DNA of 64,000 nt, taken from Actinoplanes philippinensis (lineage in GTDB: Bacteria > Actinomycetota > Actinomycetes > Mycobacteriales > Micromonosporaceae). The DNA lies in the NCBI RefSeq assembly GCF_900113015.1, contig NZ_FONV01000009.1, positions 310,001 through 374,000 of the forward strand, written 5' to 3'. The notes under the pieces are model-generated. The model was given only the letters and a program-made list of their open reading frames with translations. It was not told where the DNA came from and ran no database searches. This document shows positions 33,932-41,908 of the stretch, in pieces. The translations under genes were made by a program, and so were the position numbers. How positions within the stretch are numbered: position 1 is the first letter of the stretch; every line of letters begins with the position of its first letter.

Positions 33932-34681
33932 ATGCGCAGGTTGGAAGGCAAGACAGCGGTCGTCACCGGCGGCGGCACGCGGGGCATCGGCCGGGCCACC
34001 GCCGCCCGGCTGGTGGCCGAGGGGGCACACGTGGTCATCACCGGCCGGCGGGAGGCCGAGCTGGCCGAGGCCGTCGCGGCCATCGGCGACGGGGTCACCG
34101 CGGTGCCCGGCGATGTCACCAGCCCGGCCGATCTGGACCGGGTCTACGCGGCGGTGGCGGCCCGGGGGCAGGGCCTGGACGTGCTGTTCGCCAACGCGGC
34201 CACCGCGTCGTTCGCAACCATCGAGACGATCACCGAGGAGGACCTCGACCGGATCTTCGCGGTCAACGTCAAGGGCACCATGCTGACCGTGCAGAAGGCG
34301 CTTCCACTGTTGAACGAGGGCGCCTCGGTGATCGTCAACGCGTCCACCGCGGCGGACAACGGCACCGCCGGCTTCGGCGCCTACGCCGCCTCCAAGGCGG
34401 CCCTGCGGACCTTCACGCGCTCCTGGGCCAACGAGCTCAAGGGCCGGGGAATCCGGGTCAACGCCATCTCGCCCGGGCCCACCGACACCTCCGGGATCAC
34501 CGAACTCGTCGGGGAGGAGAACGCGGCCGCCTTCAAGGCGGGCGAGGGCGCCCGGATCGCCCTCGGCAGGATGGGGCGCCCCGACGAGGTCGCGGCCGCG
34601 GTGGCGTTCCTCGCCTCCGCGGACAGCAGCTTCATGCTCGGCGCGAACCTGTACGTCGACGGCGGCGAGAACCAGATCTGA
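33932..34681 (+). CDS. SDR-family oxidoreductase
   Basis: A 249-residue classical SDR. Motifs: TGGGTRGIGR (~12-21), a downstream NAAT variant of NNAG, the catalytic Ser in VNASTAAD, YAASK (~152-156), and a C-terminal YVDGG. The GRR after beta-2 favours NADP(H). Substrate unknown. The frame is open from 33857 inside the operator, but ATG 33932 has GGAGG at 33921-33925. It is regulated by the divergent TetR. Confidence 0.92.
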   Translation: MRRLEGKTAVVTGGGTRGIGRATAARLVAEGAHVVITGRREAELAEAVAAIGDGVTAVPGDVTSPADLDRVYAAVAARGQGLDVLFANAATASFATIETITEEDLDRIFAVNVKGTMLTVQKALPLLNEGASVIVNASTAADNGTAGFGAYAASKAALRTFTRSWANELKGRGIRVNAISPGPTDTSGITELVGEENAAAFKAGEGARIALGRMGRPDEVAAAVAFLASADSSFMLGANLYVDGGENQI

Positions 34682-34707
34682 CCCGACACGGCAGCCCGTA
34701 CCACGCT

Positions 34708-34742
34708 CGCCCCGGCATCATCGTCCGATCATGTCCGGGGCG
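34708..34742. terminator. Putative bidirectional terminator
   Basis: Arms CGCCCCGG and CCGGGGCG (34708-34715 and 34735-34742) with a 19-base loop lie between the convergent SDR and hydrolase genes. Weaker than the other hairpins because of the long loop. Confidence 0.45.
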
Positions 34743-34772
34743 TTCGTCGTGGGCCGCCCGGACCGCGGGCGC

Positions 34773-35489
34773 TCAGAAAGAGCCCTGGGAGTGGCCGGCG
34801 AGCAATGCCTTGGCGACATCGTCGGGGTGGGTCAGCAGGGCCTCGTGACTGCCGGGAACCAGGATCGGGTGCGCGCCGACCCGGGCGGCGAGTTCCGCAC
34901 CCGGGGCGGCCAGGGCCGTGTCGTTCTCGGCCAGCACGTAGGTGATCGGCACGCCGAGGGTGTCGACGCCGGGCAGATCCTGTGCATCGAGCATGTAGCC
35001 GCCGGGCTGCGGCATCAGCTGGTCGAACACGGCCCGTTGCAGCGCCTCCGGCTGATCGGGCATCAAGCCCTGCGCGAACGTGGCGAAATCGATGCCGATG
35101 GTGCCGTCCGGGGCGGCGGCGATCGCGTCCCGGACGAAGCCCTCCAGGGGGCCCATCGCCGCGGCCATCGACTCGCCGCGCTGCGGAATGAACGCGCTGA
35201 AGTACGCGATACCGGCCAGCCGGGCGGCGAGCCGGTGTGCCGCGCCGGTGATCGGGATGCCGCCCCAACTGTGCCCGACCAGAACGACATCGCGCAGGTC
35301 ACGCCGCTCGACCGCGGTCACGATGTGGTCGACCGCGTCGGCCAGGCGAAGTCCGGCCGGGTCGTCGCCCAGGCTCAGGCCGGGCATCGTGAGCGCCGTG
35401 GCGCCGTGCCCGGCGGCACGGACGCGGTGTCCCACCGGGTGCCATGACCAGCCGCCGTGCCAGGCGCCGGGAATGAAGACGTAGTGCAT
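34773..35489 (-). CDS. Alpha/beta hydrolase
   Basis: A 238-residue alpha/beta-fold hydrolase of the short esterase type. The N-terminal oxyanion strand is FIPGAWHGGWSW, the nucleophile elbow GHSWGG (~Ser73), the acid region YVLAENDTALAA, and the catalytic His lies in VPGSHEALLTHPDD. It resembles the hydroxynitrile lyase/methyl esterase branch. ATG 35489 follows AGGAGGTTCG. It is divergent from a TetR regulator, with a perfect palindrome between. Confidence 0.9.
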   Translation of the reverse strand: MHYVFIPGAWHGGWSWHPVGHRVRAAGHGATALTMPGLSLGDDPAGLRLADAVDHIVTAVERRDLRDVVLVGHSWGGIPITGAAHRLAARLAGIAYFSAFIPQRGESMAAAMGPLEGFVRDAIAAAPDGTIGIDFATFAQGLMPDQPEALQRAVFDQLMPQPGGYMLDAQDLPGVDTLGVPITYVLAENDTALAAPGAELAARVGAHPILVPGSHEALLTHPDDVAKALLAGHSQGSF

Positions 35490-35530
35490 CGAACCTCCTC
35501 GTACCAGTCGGCCAGACCCTAACATGATCG

Positions 35531-35546
35531 TCAGAGTCGACTCTGA
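35531..35546. promoter_or_regulatory. Perfect 16-bp palindrome, probable TetR operator
   Basis: TCAGAGTCGACTCTGA is an exact palindrome centred between the hydrolase start (35489) and the TetR start (35585). It is expected to bind the TetR and control both. Confidence 0.8.
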
Positions 35547-35584
35547 TGAGAGGAGTGGTCTGCGGCTGTCCTATGATCGACGGC

Positions 35585-36214
35585 ATGCCCGCCGCGTCCT
35601 CCCCCGTCAACCGCCGGAGCGAGTACGCGCGGATGACCCGTGAGGCGATCCTCGACACGGCGCGCTCGTTGTTCACCGCACAGGGCTACTACGCGACGAA
35701 GGTGGAGCAGATCGCCGAGGCGGCCCGGGTGGCGCCGGCTACCGTCTACGCCGTCGGCGGCGGCAAGAGCGGCCTGCTCCGTACGCTGATCGAGACGAGC
35801 GTGAACTCCGCGGACAACGCCCGGCTGCTCGCCGACATCGAGGCCGCCACCGACCCCGGCCACCTGATCCGGCTGGTCGTCTCCGCCACGCGGACCAGGT
35901 TCGGGGAGTGGTCCACCCTCATGCGCCAGGTCGTCGCCGCCGCGCCGCAGGAACCCGCCGTACGGGAAGCCATGGAGATCGCACACGAGGGCCTGCGCGG
36001 CGGCCTCCGGGTCACCGCCGATCGCCTGAGCGCCCTGGGTGCGCTCCGCGACGGCCTGGACGCCGCCGAGGCGGCGGACATCCTCTGGCTCTACCTGTGC
36101 AATGCCGCCTACTTCGTCCGCGGCGACGATCTCGGCTGGCCGCTCGACAGGTCGGAGGCATGGCTGAACGTGGTCCTGCCTCGCGAGCTTCTGGGCGGTG
36201 AGCCGGCGCGCTGA
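35585..36214 (+). CDS. TetR-family transcriptional regulator
   Basis: A ~209-residue TetR regulator. Helix-turn-helix region: TREAILDTARSLFTAQGYYA and VEQIAEAARVAPATVYAVGG (~18-62). The last helix carries a glycine-rich GGGK instead of the usual aromatic F.sK. Start ATG 35585 is chosen because sequence similarity to TetR proteins begins just after it; the frame opens at 35546 inside the operator. It most likely controls the divergent alpha/beta hydrolase. Confidence 0.88.
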   Translation: MPAASSPVNRRSEYARMTREAILDTARSLFTAQGYYATKVEQIAEAARVAPATVYAVGGGKSGLLRTLIETSVNSADNARLLADIEAATDPGHLIRLVVSATRTRFGEWSTLMRQVVAAAPQEPAVREAMEIAHEGLRGGLRVTADRLSALGALRDGLDAAEAADILWLYLCNAAYFVRGDDLGWPLDRSEAWLNVVLPRELLGGEPAR

Positions 36215-36228
36215 GCCGGCGGCTCACC
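36197..36228. terminator. Inverted repeat over the TetR stop codon
   Basis: GGTGAGCCG (36197-36205) pairs with CGGCTCACC (36220-36228), enclosing the TGA. A smaller perfect hairpin TGAGCCGGCGGCTCA lies inside. It may end transcription between two convergent genes. Confidence 0.4.
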
Positions 36229-36261
36229 GGCCAGGGCCTGGGGATCAGCGCGGACCTCGCC

Positions 36262-36729
36262 TCACGCCGGTTCGCTCCTGATGAAGGCCTCCGGCCGGCA
36301 CAGTACGGTGATCCGATATGACAGGCCGACGTTGGACCAGATCCGGCCGCGCAGCGTGAGGCAGATGCCGACCCGGTCTTCGTGTTCCGGGTGCTCGAAG
36401 AAGTCCGCGCCCGGGTCCGCGATGGCGCCGACCAGCCCTTGTGAGCCCTGTGCGGTGCCCGGCACCTGGAGCAGGCCGACGACGATCTGGATCTCGGCGT
36501 CGTCGAGCTCGTCGACGGTGTACCAGTGGGTGTCGGGCAGAAACAACTGCGAGTCGAGGACACGCCGCTGGTAGTTCGGTCCCATCATCCCGGATGCGGG
36601 ATCGGGGACGTCACCGATCCAGGCCGTCCCCGCGAAGTCGGTGCGCAGCCGCTGGGCGCCGGAGTGGAACTCCGTCACGAGCGTGTCGATACGAGGCTGG
36701 GCGGCGAGGTGCACGGATGCGTCGGTCAT
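36262..36729 (-). CDS. Hypothetical protein
   Basis: A 155-residue soluble acidic protein with no signal peptide or membrane segment. It contains TDFAGTAWIGDVPDPASGMM, a central HWYTVDELDDAEIQIVVGLL and a C-terminal beta-rich end. I do not recognise it. It is flanked by a convergent TetR gene and a divergent methyltransferase. Good coding character and an ATG at 36729 support it, but there is no clear ribosome site. Confidence 0.65.
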   Translation of the reverse strand: MTDASVHLAAQPRIDTLVTEFHSGAQRLRTDFAGTAWIGDVPDPASGMMGPNYQRRVLDSQLFLPDTHWYTVDELDDAEIQIVVGLLQVPGTAQGSQGLVGAIADPGADFFEHPEHEDRVGICLTLRGRIWSNVGLSYRITVLCRPEAFIRSEPA

Positions 36730-36916
36730 GATCGCACTCTATTCCGGGCCGGTGACACCTGACGTGGCCACGGTGGCCTTTCGGATCGGCCACACCCCGT
36801 CGCCGGCGAGCCCCGGGCCCGTGGCCGAGCGCGTCCGCGCCGATTCGCTGGGTGACGCGACCACAGCGGACCGGCCTACGATGGGGTCCGACGACGGGTG
36901 ACAGGGGGACCACGCC

Positions 36917-37948
36917 ATGTCCGACGAGCCGCAGCGCATGTTCACACCGGCCGAGCAGATCGACGGCGCCGCGGCCGGCCCACCGCCGCCCGCTCGCATC
37001 ATCGAGCTGGCCGCCGGCTTCATGGTCTCGAAGACCCTGTTCGCGGCCATCGAGGTGGGACTGTTCGCAGCCGCCGCACCCGACGGCAGCACCCCGGCCG
37101 AGCTGGCCGAGCGATGCTCCATTCCCGAGCGCAGCGCCCGTGCGATGGCCGACCTGCTGGCCGACGCGGGCCTGCTGGTGCGCGACGGCGGCCGATTCCG
37201 CAACGCGCCCGACGCCGAGGCGTTCCTCGCCGGGCGCGGCCCGTTCGACCTACGGCCGCTGGCCCGCTACTGGGATCTGGTGAGCTACCCGACCTGGCGG
37301 CACGCCACCGAGGCGTACCGTACCCGGCAAGGTGTGCGGCCTCAGCTCGACAAGACACAGACCGAGGCGTACGAGTCCGCCGTCGAGCTGGTCACCGCAG
37401 AGACCGCCGCCGACCTGGCCCGCGGCTACGACTTCGGCCCGCACCGGCGGCTGCTCGATGTGGGCGGCGGCTACGGCACGTTCGTCAGGCCGATCCTCAC
37501 CGCGTACCCCGACCTCCGCGCGACGCTGGTCGACCTGCCGGAGGTGGCATCGGCGGTCGCCACGGAGGCGGCGGACGGGCCGCTCGCCGGCCGCCTGACC
37601 GCCGTCGGGCAGGACATCTTCGCCGAGCCACTGCCCGGCGGGCACGACGCCGTGCTGATCGCCAACGTGGTGCACCTGTTTCCGCCCGAGCAGATCGCCG
37701 AGCTGTTCCGCCGGGCGCGCGCGGCGGTCGCCCCCGGCGGGCGCCTGCTGCTGGTCGACTGGTGGCGCACCGACGTGGCGCCGCACCCGTCGGCGCGGTT
37801 CGGCGCCGGCGAGTTCCTGATGATCAGCGGCGGCGACCTGTACCAGGTGGACGAGGTCGCCACCTGGCTCGCCGCGACGGGCTGGCGCTTCGCCGGCCTG
37901 CACGAACTGCCGCCGCCCTCCGGCCTCATCGTGGCCGAGCCGGCCTGA
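36917..37948 (+). CDS. SAM-dependent O-methyltransferase (dimerising, plant-type family)
   Basis: A 343-residue class I methyltransferase of the Methyltransf_2 type used in natural-product tailoring. The N-terminal winged-helix dimer domain (~25-105) is followed by the SAM-binding core LLDVGGGYGTF (~177-187), motif ATLVDLPEV, and ANVVHLFPPEQ where the catalytic His is expected. The ending LLLVDWWRTD and the GDLYQVDE segment are typical. ATG 36917 is preceded by AGGGGGACCACGCC. Substrate unknown. It does not adjoin other biosynthetic genes. Confidence 0.9.
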   Translation: MSDEPQRMFTPAEQIDGAAAGPPPPARIIELAAGFMVSKTLFAAIEVGLFAAAAPDGSTPAELAERCSIPERSARAMADLLADAGLLVRDGGRFRNAPDAEAFLAGRGPFDLRPLARYWDLVSYPTWRHATEAYRTRQGVRPQLDKTQTEAYESAVELVTAETAADLARGYDFGPHRRLLDVGGGYGTFVRPILTAYPDLRATLVDLPEVASAVATEAADGPLAGRLTAVGQDIFAEPLPGGHDAVLIANVVHLFPPEQIAELFRRARAAVAPGGRLLLVDWWRTDVAPHPSARFGAGEFLMISGGDLYQVDEVATWLAATGWRFAGLHELPPPSGLIVAEPA

Positions 37949-38220
37949 CGGCGTGGTTCTGCCCCGCAAGGTCGGCGGACGGTTCGGCGCGAACGATCCC
38001 GGCCCGCTCCGATCCACCGCCGGCGGGGTGCGAAGTCTTCCCGAGCCGCCTCGCCGGCGCCGGTCCGGCGGCGGCGTTCGCCACGTGAGCGCTTCCACGA
38101 CCCGACAGTCAACGTCTGCGGTGGTACGAGCGATGCACCGCGCGGCGTCGGCCGGTCAGCCTCGGCCGTGGGAGGGCGCGTCGGCCGGAATATGGGTGGC
38201 CCGTGGTCGGGCCGTCTGGG
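37949..38220. other. Intergenic region, no gene seen
   Basis: A 272-bp GC-rich gap between the methyltransferase and the small S24/S26-like gene. I find no convincing ORF, hairpin or operator in it. Confidence 0.4.
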
Positions 38221-38580
38221 ATGGTGACGGCGATGGGAGCATTGGACGCGGTGGCGGCGCGCGTGGCAGAGGGACGCTCGGTCGAGTTCCGGCCCAGCGG
38301 CACGTCCATGATCCCGCTCATCCGCAGCCGCCAGTTGGTGACCGTCGCCCCGGTCGATCCGACGAAGGTGCAGGTCGGAGACATCGTCCTGGCCCGGGTC
38401 GCGGGGACGACATATCTGCACCTGGTGTCCGCCGTCGATACGAGCCGTGGCCGTGTCCAGATCAGCAACAACCGCGGCCGGGTCAACGGCTGGACCGATC
38501 ACACACGGCTGTATGGAATCTGCGTGGCCGTCGACGGCACGCCACGCCCTCGAACAGCCGGCAAGACGCGCACCCCGTGA
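38221..38580 (+). CDS. Small S24/S26-fold protein (signal-peptidase/LexA-like)
   Basis: A ~119-residue protein with a LexA/signal-peptidase-like beta fold: FRPSGTSMIPLIRSRQLVTV (the SM.P serine motif), VQVGDIVLARVAGTTYLHLV, and QISNNRGRVNGW. In true S24/S26 peptidases a Lys follows the GDIV strand; here the matching place reads LHLV with no Lys, so it may not be a protease. There is no membrane helix. The start is ambiguous (38203, 38221 or 38233). Function unknown. Confidence 0.75.
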   Translation: MVTAMGALDAVAARVAEGRSVEFRPSGTSMIPLIRSRQLVTVAPVDPTKVQVGDIVLARVAGTTYLHLVSAVDTSRGRVQISNNRGRVNGWTDHTRLYGICVAVDGTPRPRTAGKTRTP

Positions 38581-38676
38581 ACCGTGACACGCCGCGGCAG
38601 CCCGGCTTCCTCAAGGGCCGCGATCTCGTCACGGTCGCCTGCCGGTGCCGGCTCCTGCCGAGAACAGCGGCCGGGT

Positions 38677-39324
38677 TCAAACCGGTCGCGGCCTCGCGGC
38701 GGGGCGATCCGGCGGTGCCGGATTCCGGGCGCCGCCCGCCTCGGTAGTGGGACTGCTGTCGACGGTCTTCCCGGTAGCGGGCCTGCTGTCGGTGGCGAAG
38801 CCGGTCAGGATGACGTCGACGGCGCGTTCGAGCACCGCGGCCGGGACCGGCGCCGCCGCGGTGGTCTGGGCCAGGCCGCGGATCAGCAGGTAGAGCTCTT
38901 CGACACCGACGTCGGGGCGGACCGAGCCGGTGGCCTGGGCCCGGCGCAGAGCCGTGTCGACGGCGGCCTTCACCTGCCCCGAAGCGGTCACGACAGCCGG
39001 TGGCGCGTCACGGCTCAGCATGGAGGCGAGGGTGAGCTTGCTCGCGCCGCGTTCGATCATCCGGCGGATCAGCGTGTGCAGGGCGGCCGTCGGGTCGGGC
39101 GCGGTGATCGCGGCCTGTGTCTGGTCGTGCAGGTCGGTGAAGTGCCGGACCAGCGCGGCTTCGATCAGGGACTCCTTGGTCGGGAAGTGCCGGAACACGG
39201 TGGCGATCCCGACGCCGGCCAGTCGCGCCACGTCCTCGGTGGATCCGGCCTCGCCGTGGGTGCCGAAGACGTGGTCGGCGGCGGCGAGGATTCGCTGCCG
39301 GTTCTCGCGAGCATCTTGACGCAT
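38677..39324 (-). CDS. TetR-family transcriptional regulator
   Basis: A 215-residue TetR regulator. The DNA-binding part is RENRQRILAAADHVFGTHGE and AGVGIATVFRHFPTKESLI (~5-55). The last ~35 residues are a Pro/Arg-rich disordered tail. It is divergent from a SnoaL-like gene at 39396, and two copies of a palindrome lie in the 71-bp gap, so it is probably the repressor of both. Confidence 0.9.
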   Translation of the reverse strand: MRQDARENRQRILAAADHVFGTHGEAGSTEDVARLAGVGIATVFRHFPTKESLIEAALVRHFTDLHDQTQAAITAPDPTAALHTLIRRMIERGASKLTLASMLSRDAPPAVVTASGQVKAAVDTALRRAQATGSVRPDVGVEELYLLIRGLAQTTAAAPVPAAVLERAVDVILTGFATDSRPATGKTVDSSPTTEAGGARNPAPPDRPAARPRPV

Positions 39325-39338
39325 GCCAGGACTTTAAC

Positions 39339-39380
39339 CGAAGTCTGGACTTCGTTACTGTAAACGGAGTCCAGACTTCG
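39339..39380. promoter_or_regulatory. TetR operator pair
   Basis: CGAAGTCTGGACTTCG (39339-39354) and its inverted, one-base variant CGGAGTCCAGACTTCG (39365-39380) lie between the divergent TetR and SnoaL-like genes. Centres are 26 bp apart. Binding inferred. Confidence 0.8.
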
Positions 39381-39395
39381 TTAAGGAGCATCGCC

Positions 39396-39878
39396 GTGCG
39401 TACCCCTGAGGAAACCGTTCGCGCCGTGGCCGCCGGCGTCTGCCGCCTGATCCGCGGCGGGCTCACCGCCGCCGAGGAGGAGCAACAGCTCGACGACCTG
39501 GCCGCCTGCTACGCCGAGCGGACCGATGTGCGGCACCCGTTCAGCCCGCTGGGCGACGTGCCGCTGGACAGCCGCGAGGCCGTGCGCAGGCATTTCGCCG
39601 CCGGTGGACGCCCGGTCGGCGTGGAGCGCTACGACGTGGTCGACGACCGTGTCCTCACCACGGCCGATCCCGAGCTGGTGATCTTCGAGTTCCGGTATGC
39701 CGGCGTGGTCGAGGGGCGGGCCGTCACCGTGCCGTGCATCTTCGTGGTCCGGGTTCGCCAGGGCGAGATCGTGGAGTCCCGCGACTACGTCCACCACCTG
39801 GCCAGCGCCCGCGCTTTCGGTCGCCTGCCGGCCCTGACGGCCGCGCTCAGCACGGCTCAGGTGTCGCCCGCCGGGTGA
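39396..39878 (+). CDS. SnoaL-like / NTF2-fold protein
   Basis: A 160-residue protein with the small alpha+beta barrel pattern of NTF2-like or SnoaL-like proteins: an N-terminal helix pair, then YAERTDVRHPFSPLGD, REAVRRHFAAGG and a C-terminal CIFVVRVRQGEIVESRDYVH. Members include polyketide cyclases, isomerases and non-enzymatic proteins. GTG 39396 is preceded by AAGGAGCATCGCC. It is under the divergent TetR regulator, with twin operators in the promoter. Confidence 0.85.
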   Translation: MRTPEETVRAVAAGVCRLIRGGLTAAEEEQQLDDLAACYAERTDVRHPFSPLGDVPLDSREAVRRHFAAGGRPVGVERYDVVDDRVLTTADPELVIFEFRYAGVVEGRAVTVPCIFVVRVRQGEIVESRDYVHHLASARAFGRLPALTAALSTAQVSPAG

Positions 39879-40004
39879 CTTCCGGACGTTCAGCGGAGGC
39901 GACGGTTCCCCACGGGGAGACCTATGCCCCATTCGCCCGATCCTGCCGACCGGTGATCACTCGTAGAGTTCCTGCGGTGTACGCACGGCAAGGAGAAGCA
40001 GGTT

Positions 40005-40355
40005 ATGCGATCGACACGGACGACCTCGGCACCGGCTACTGGCCGCGGTGTCCGGATACCACTGCCGGCACGGATCATCATCGCGGTCATCCTGACGGTG
40101 GCCGGCGAGTTCCTTGCCACCGCCTGCAGCCTCATAGCGTCATGGCAGTACGACGGCGGCTTCTTCTCCGACCACCCGTGGCAACTGTGGTTCGCCCTGG
40201 CCTGCGCCGGGGTCGTCGCCTGCCTGGCGGTCCCCGGCATCGCCTGGTGGCTGCTGCTGCCCCGCGTGCGCCGACTCGGACCCATCCTGCTGGTGGCCGT
40301 CCAGACCGCCTGGATCCTGTATCTCGTCCACCAGCACACGACGTCACCGAGTTGA
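40005..40355 (+). CDS. Small membrane protein with three helices
   Basis: A 116-residue protein with a basic, Ser/Thr-rich N-terminus (~1-22) and three hydrophobic segments (~23-46, ~60-85, ~91-108). It has no recognised family. ATG 40005 follows AAGGAGAAGCAGGTT. Probably an inner-membrane protein of unknown role. The next gene in the same direction is a 59-codon ORF 58 bp away. Confidence 0.7.
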   Translation: MRSTRTTSAPATGRGVRIPLPARIIIAVILTVAGEFLATACSLIASWQYDGGFFSDHPWQLWFALACAGVVACLAVPGIAWWLLLPRVRRLGPILLVAVQTAWILYLVHQHTTSPS

Positions 40356-40412
40356 TCCACGACATCACTGCGTACCACCCCCACGGGGCGGCCGGCGTGC
40401 GAGGATCGCGAG

Positions 40413-40592
40413 ATGGACAAGGAGCTCGACGACCGTGAGAGCGCGCGCGTTCGTGCTGCGCGCTTCGGCAAACTACCGGCGCGTATCCATCCCGACAGCA
40501 CCGTGGAGACGGTCGGCACCACCTCGCCCCAGAGCCGGCCGGACGCCGCGGGCAGCGAGGAGCAGCGTCAGGTTTTCCTCGCCGGAGGCTGA
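40413..40592 (+). CDS. Small conserved-looking protein (59 aa)
   Basis: A 59-residue, highly charged soluble peptide starting MDKELDDRESARVRAARFGK and continuing LPARIHPDSTVE. The RAARFG(K/T)LP pattern followed by HPDSTVE is one I associate with a short conserved actinobacterial protein of unknown function. ATG 40413 has GAGG eight bases upstream. A longer frame on the same strand (40435-40734) is Arg-rich and looks like a shadow. Confidence 0.65.
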   Translation: MDKELDDRESARVRAARFGKLPARIHPDSTVETVGTTSPQSRPDAAGSEEQRQVFLAGG

Positions 40593-40702
40593 TCGCCCGG
40601 CACGTACCGCCTCTGCCGGGGTGGTGACGCAGCGTCAGGCGGCGAGACCCCACGACTCGACGGGCGGCGTCCGCCGAGCCGTGGAGGGGTCCGGTTACCG
40701 GC

Positions 40703-41665
40703 TCAGCCGACACTCTCGCGTACGAATGCGTTGATGTCGCTGTTGCTCAATCGGGCATAGACGCTCGGGAATCGAGGGTCGCCGCATCCAGGCGCGAAGC
40801 TGACGATCCCGAACTGGACGACCTGGTCGCCGGCGGTGACGAACAGTGGTCCTCCGCTGTCACCGAGGCAGTGGCCGATCTTGTTCGCGGTGCTGGTGCA
40901 CAGCGACACGCTCATGTTCGGCTGCGGCTGGTCCGGGTCCTTCTGGTAGGCGGACCGGCAGGCGCTGTCGGCCACCACCGGGACGGTTGCCTGCTTCATC
41001 CCGTCCGTGGAGGACAGCTCGAACTCTTCGCCGTCCTGATGTGCCTCCAGCGAGCCCCACCCGGTGAAGGTCGCCGGGTTGCCGGCCTTCTCCAGGGACT
41101 TGTCGCCCGACGGCACCACCGTGACCGGCGCGATCCCGGTCACCGGCTTGTCGAGGGTGAGCACGGCGACGTCGTACTCGAGCGGGCGTGTGCTGTACCG
41201 GGGGTGCAGCTTGACCTCGGTGATCCGGCGCACCTGCCCTTTCTGGCTGGTGAGGGTGGTACGGCCGAGCACGACCGCGATGTCCTTCAGCGGGTCGGGC
41301 GGGCTCTCCCCCTCGACGTCGAAACAGTGACCGGCGGTCAGGACGTGGCTCTCGTCGAGCAGGCTGCCGCCGCAGGTGAACCGATCCTTGTCGTCGGCGG
41401 CGGGATTCCCCTCGTCGTCGGTGGCCTTCAGGTTCAGCAACGCGGCCTGGAACGGGAAGGCGTCCTCGGCGGCGAGTTGCACCCGTGCCACCGGAGGCGC
41501 GGACCCGGACGGACCGCCCGAGGGGCTCGCCGGGCCGGACGACCGCGCGATGGCCGGTGTGCCGGCCCCCGAGGCCGGCGTGGTGGTGGTGCCGCCAGTG
41601 CAGGCGGTGACGCTCAGGGTCAAGCCGGCGCCGGCGAGCAGGAGCGCAAGGGTGCGGGTGGACAA
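40703..41665 (-). CDS. Trypsin-like serine protease, lipoprotein
   Basis: A ~320-residue S1 protease anchored by lipid. The lipobox is LTLSVTAC (TLALLLAGAGLTLSVTACTG). A Ser/Pro/Gly linker (~25-60) precedes the chymotrypsin fold. Catalytic triad: His in LTAGHCFD (~112), Asp in YDVAVLTLDKP (~165), Ser in CLGDSGGPLF (~267). TTG 41665 preceded by GGAGACACCACT gives the most compact lipoprotein signal; ATG 41686 in the same frame is the alternative. The Asp in GHCLGD at the S1 pocket base suggests Arg/Lys specificity, by family knowledge. Confidence 0.88.
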   Translation of the reverse strand: MSTRTLALLLAGAGLTLSVTACTGGTTTTPASGAGTPAIARSSGPASPSGGPSGSAPPVARVQLAAEDAFPFQAALLNLKATDDEGNPAADDKDRFTCGGSLLDESHVLTAGHCFDVEGESPPDPLKDIAVVLGRTTLTSQKGQVRRITEVKLHPRYSTRPLEYDVAVLTLDKPVTGIAPVTVVPSGDKSLEKAGNPATFTGWGSLEAHQDGEEFELSSTDGMKQATVPVVADSACRSAYQKDPDQPQPNMSVSLCTSTANKIGHCLGDSGGPLFVTAGDQVVQFGIVSFAPGCGDPRFPSVYARLSNSDINAFVRESVG

Positions 41666-41908
41666 AGTGGTGTCTCCAACGTGCATGATGATCTTGACGT
41701 GGGACAGCGTAGAGGTACCCGCTTCCGGGGGTTATCACGGGTTTGTGCCAGTTCGGCGGCCGCCCGGCGCTGAACGGAACGGCGGTACAGCCTGCTGTAC
41801 TCCGATCCGGGTGTCTGCGGGATCGATCCGGGCGCGCCCGGCTGATGGACTTCACACCGCCGGAACGAGCCGGCGGAAACAATTCCTGAAGTCCTGATCG
41901 GAGGAGCC

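Noticed and set aside
40435..40734. 99-codon Arg/Pro-rich frame
   Set aside because: Overlaps the better supported 59-codon gene in another frame, and the trypsin gene end; the composition is typical of a shadow.
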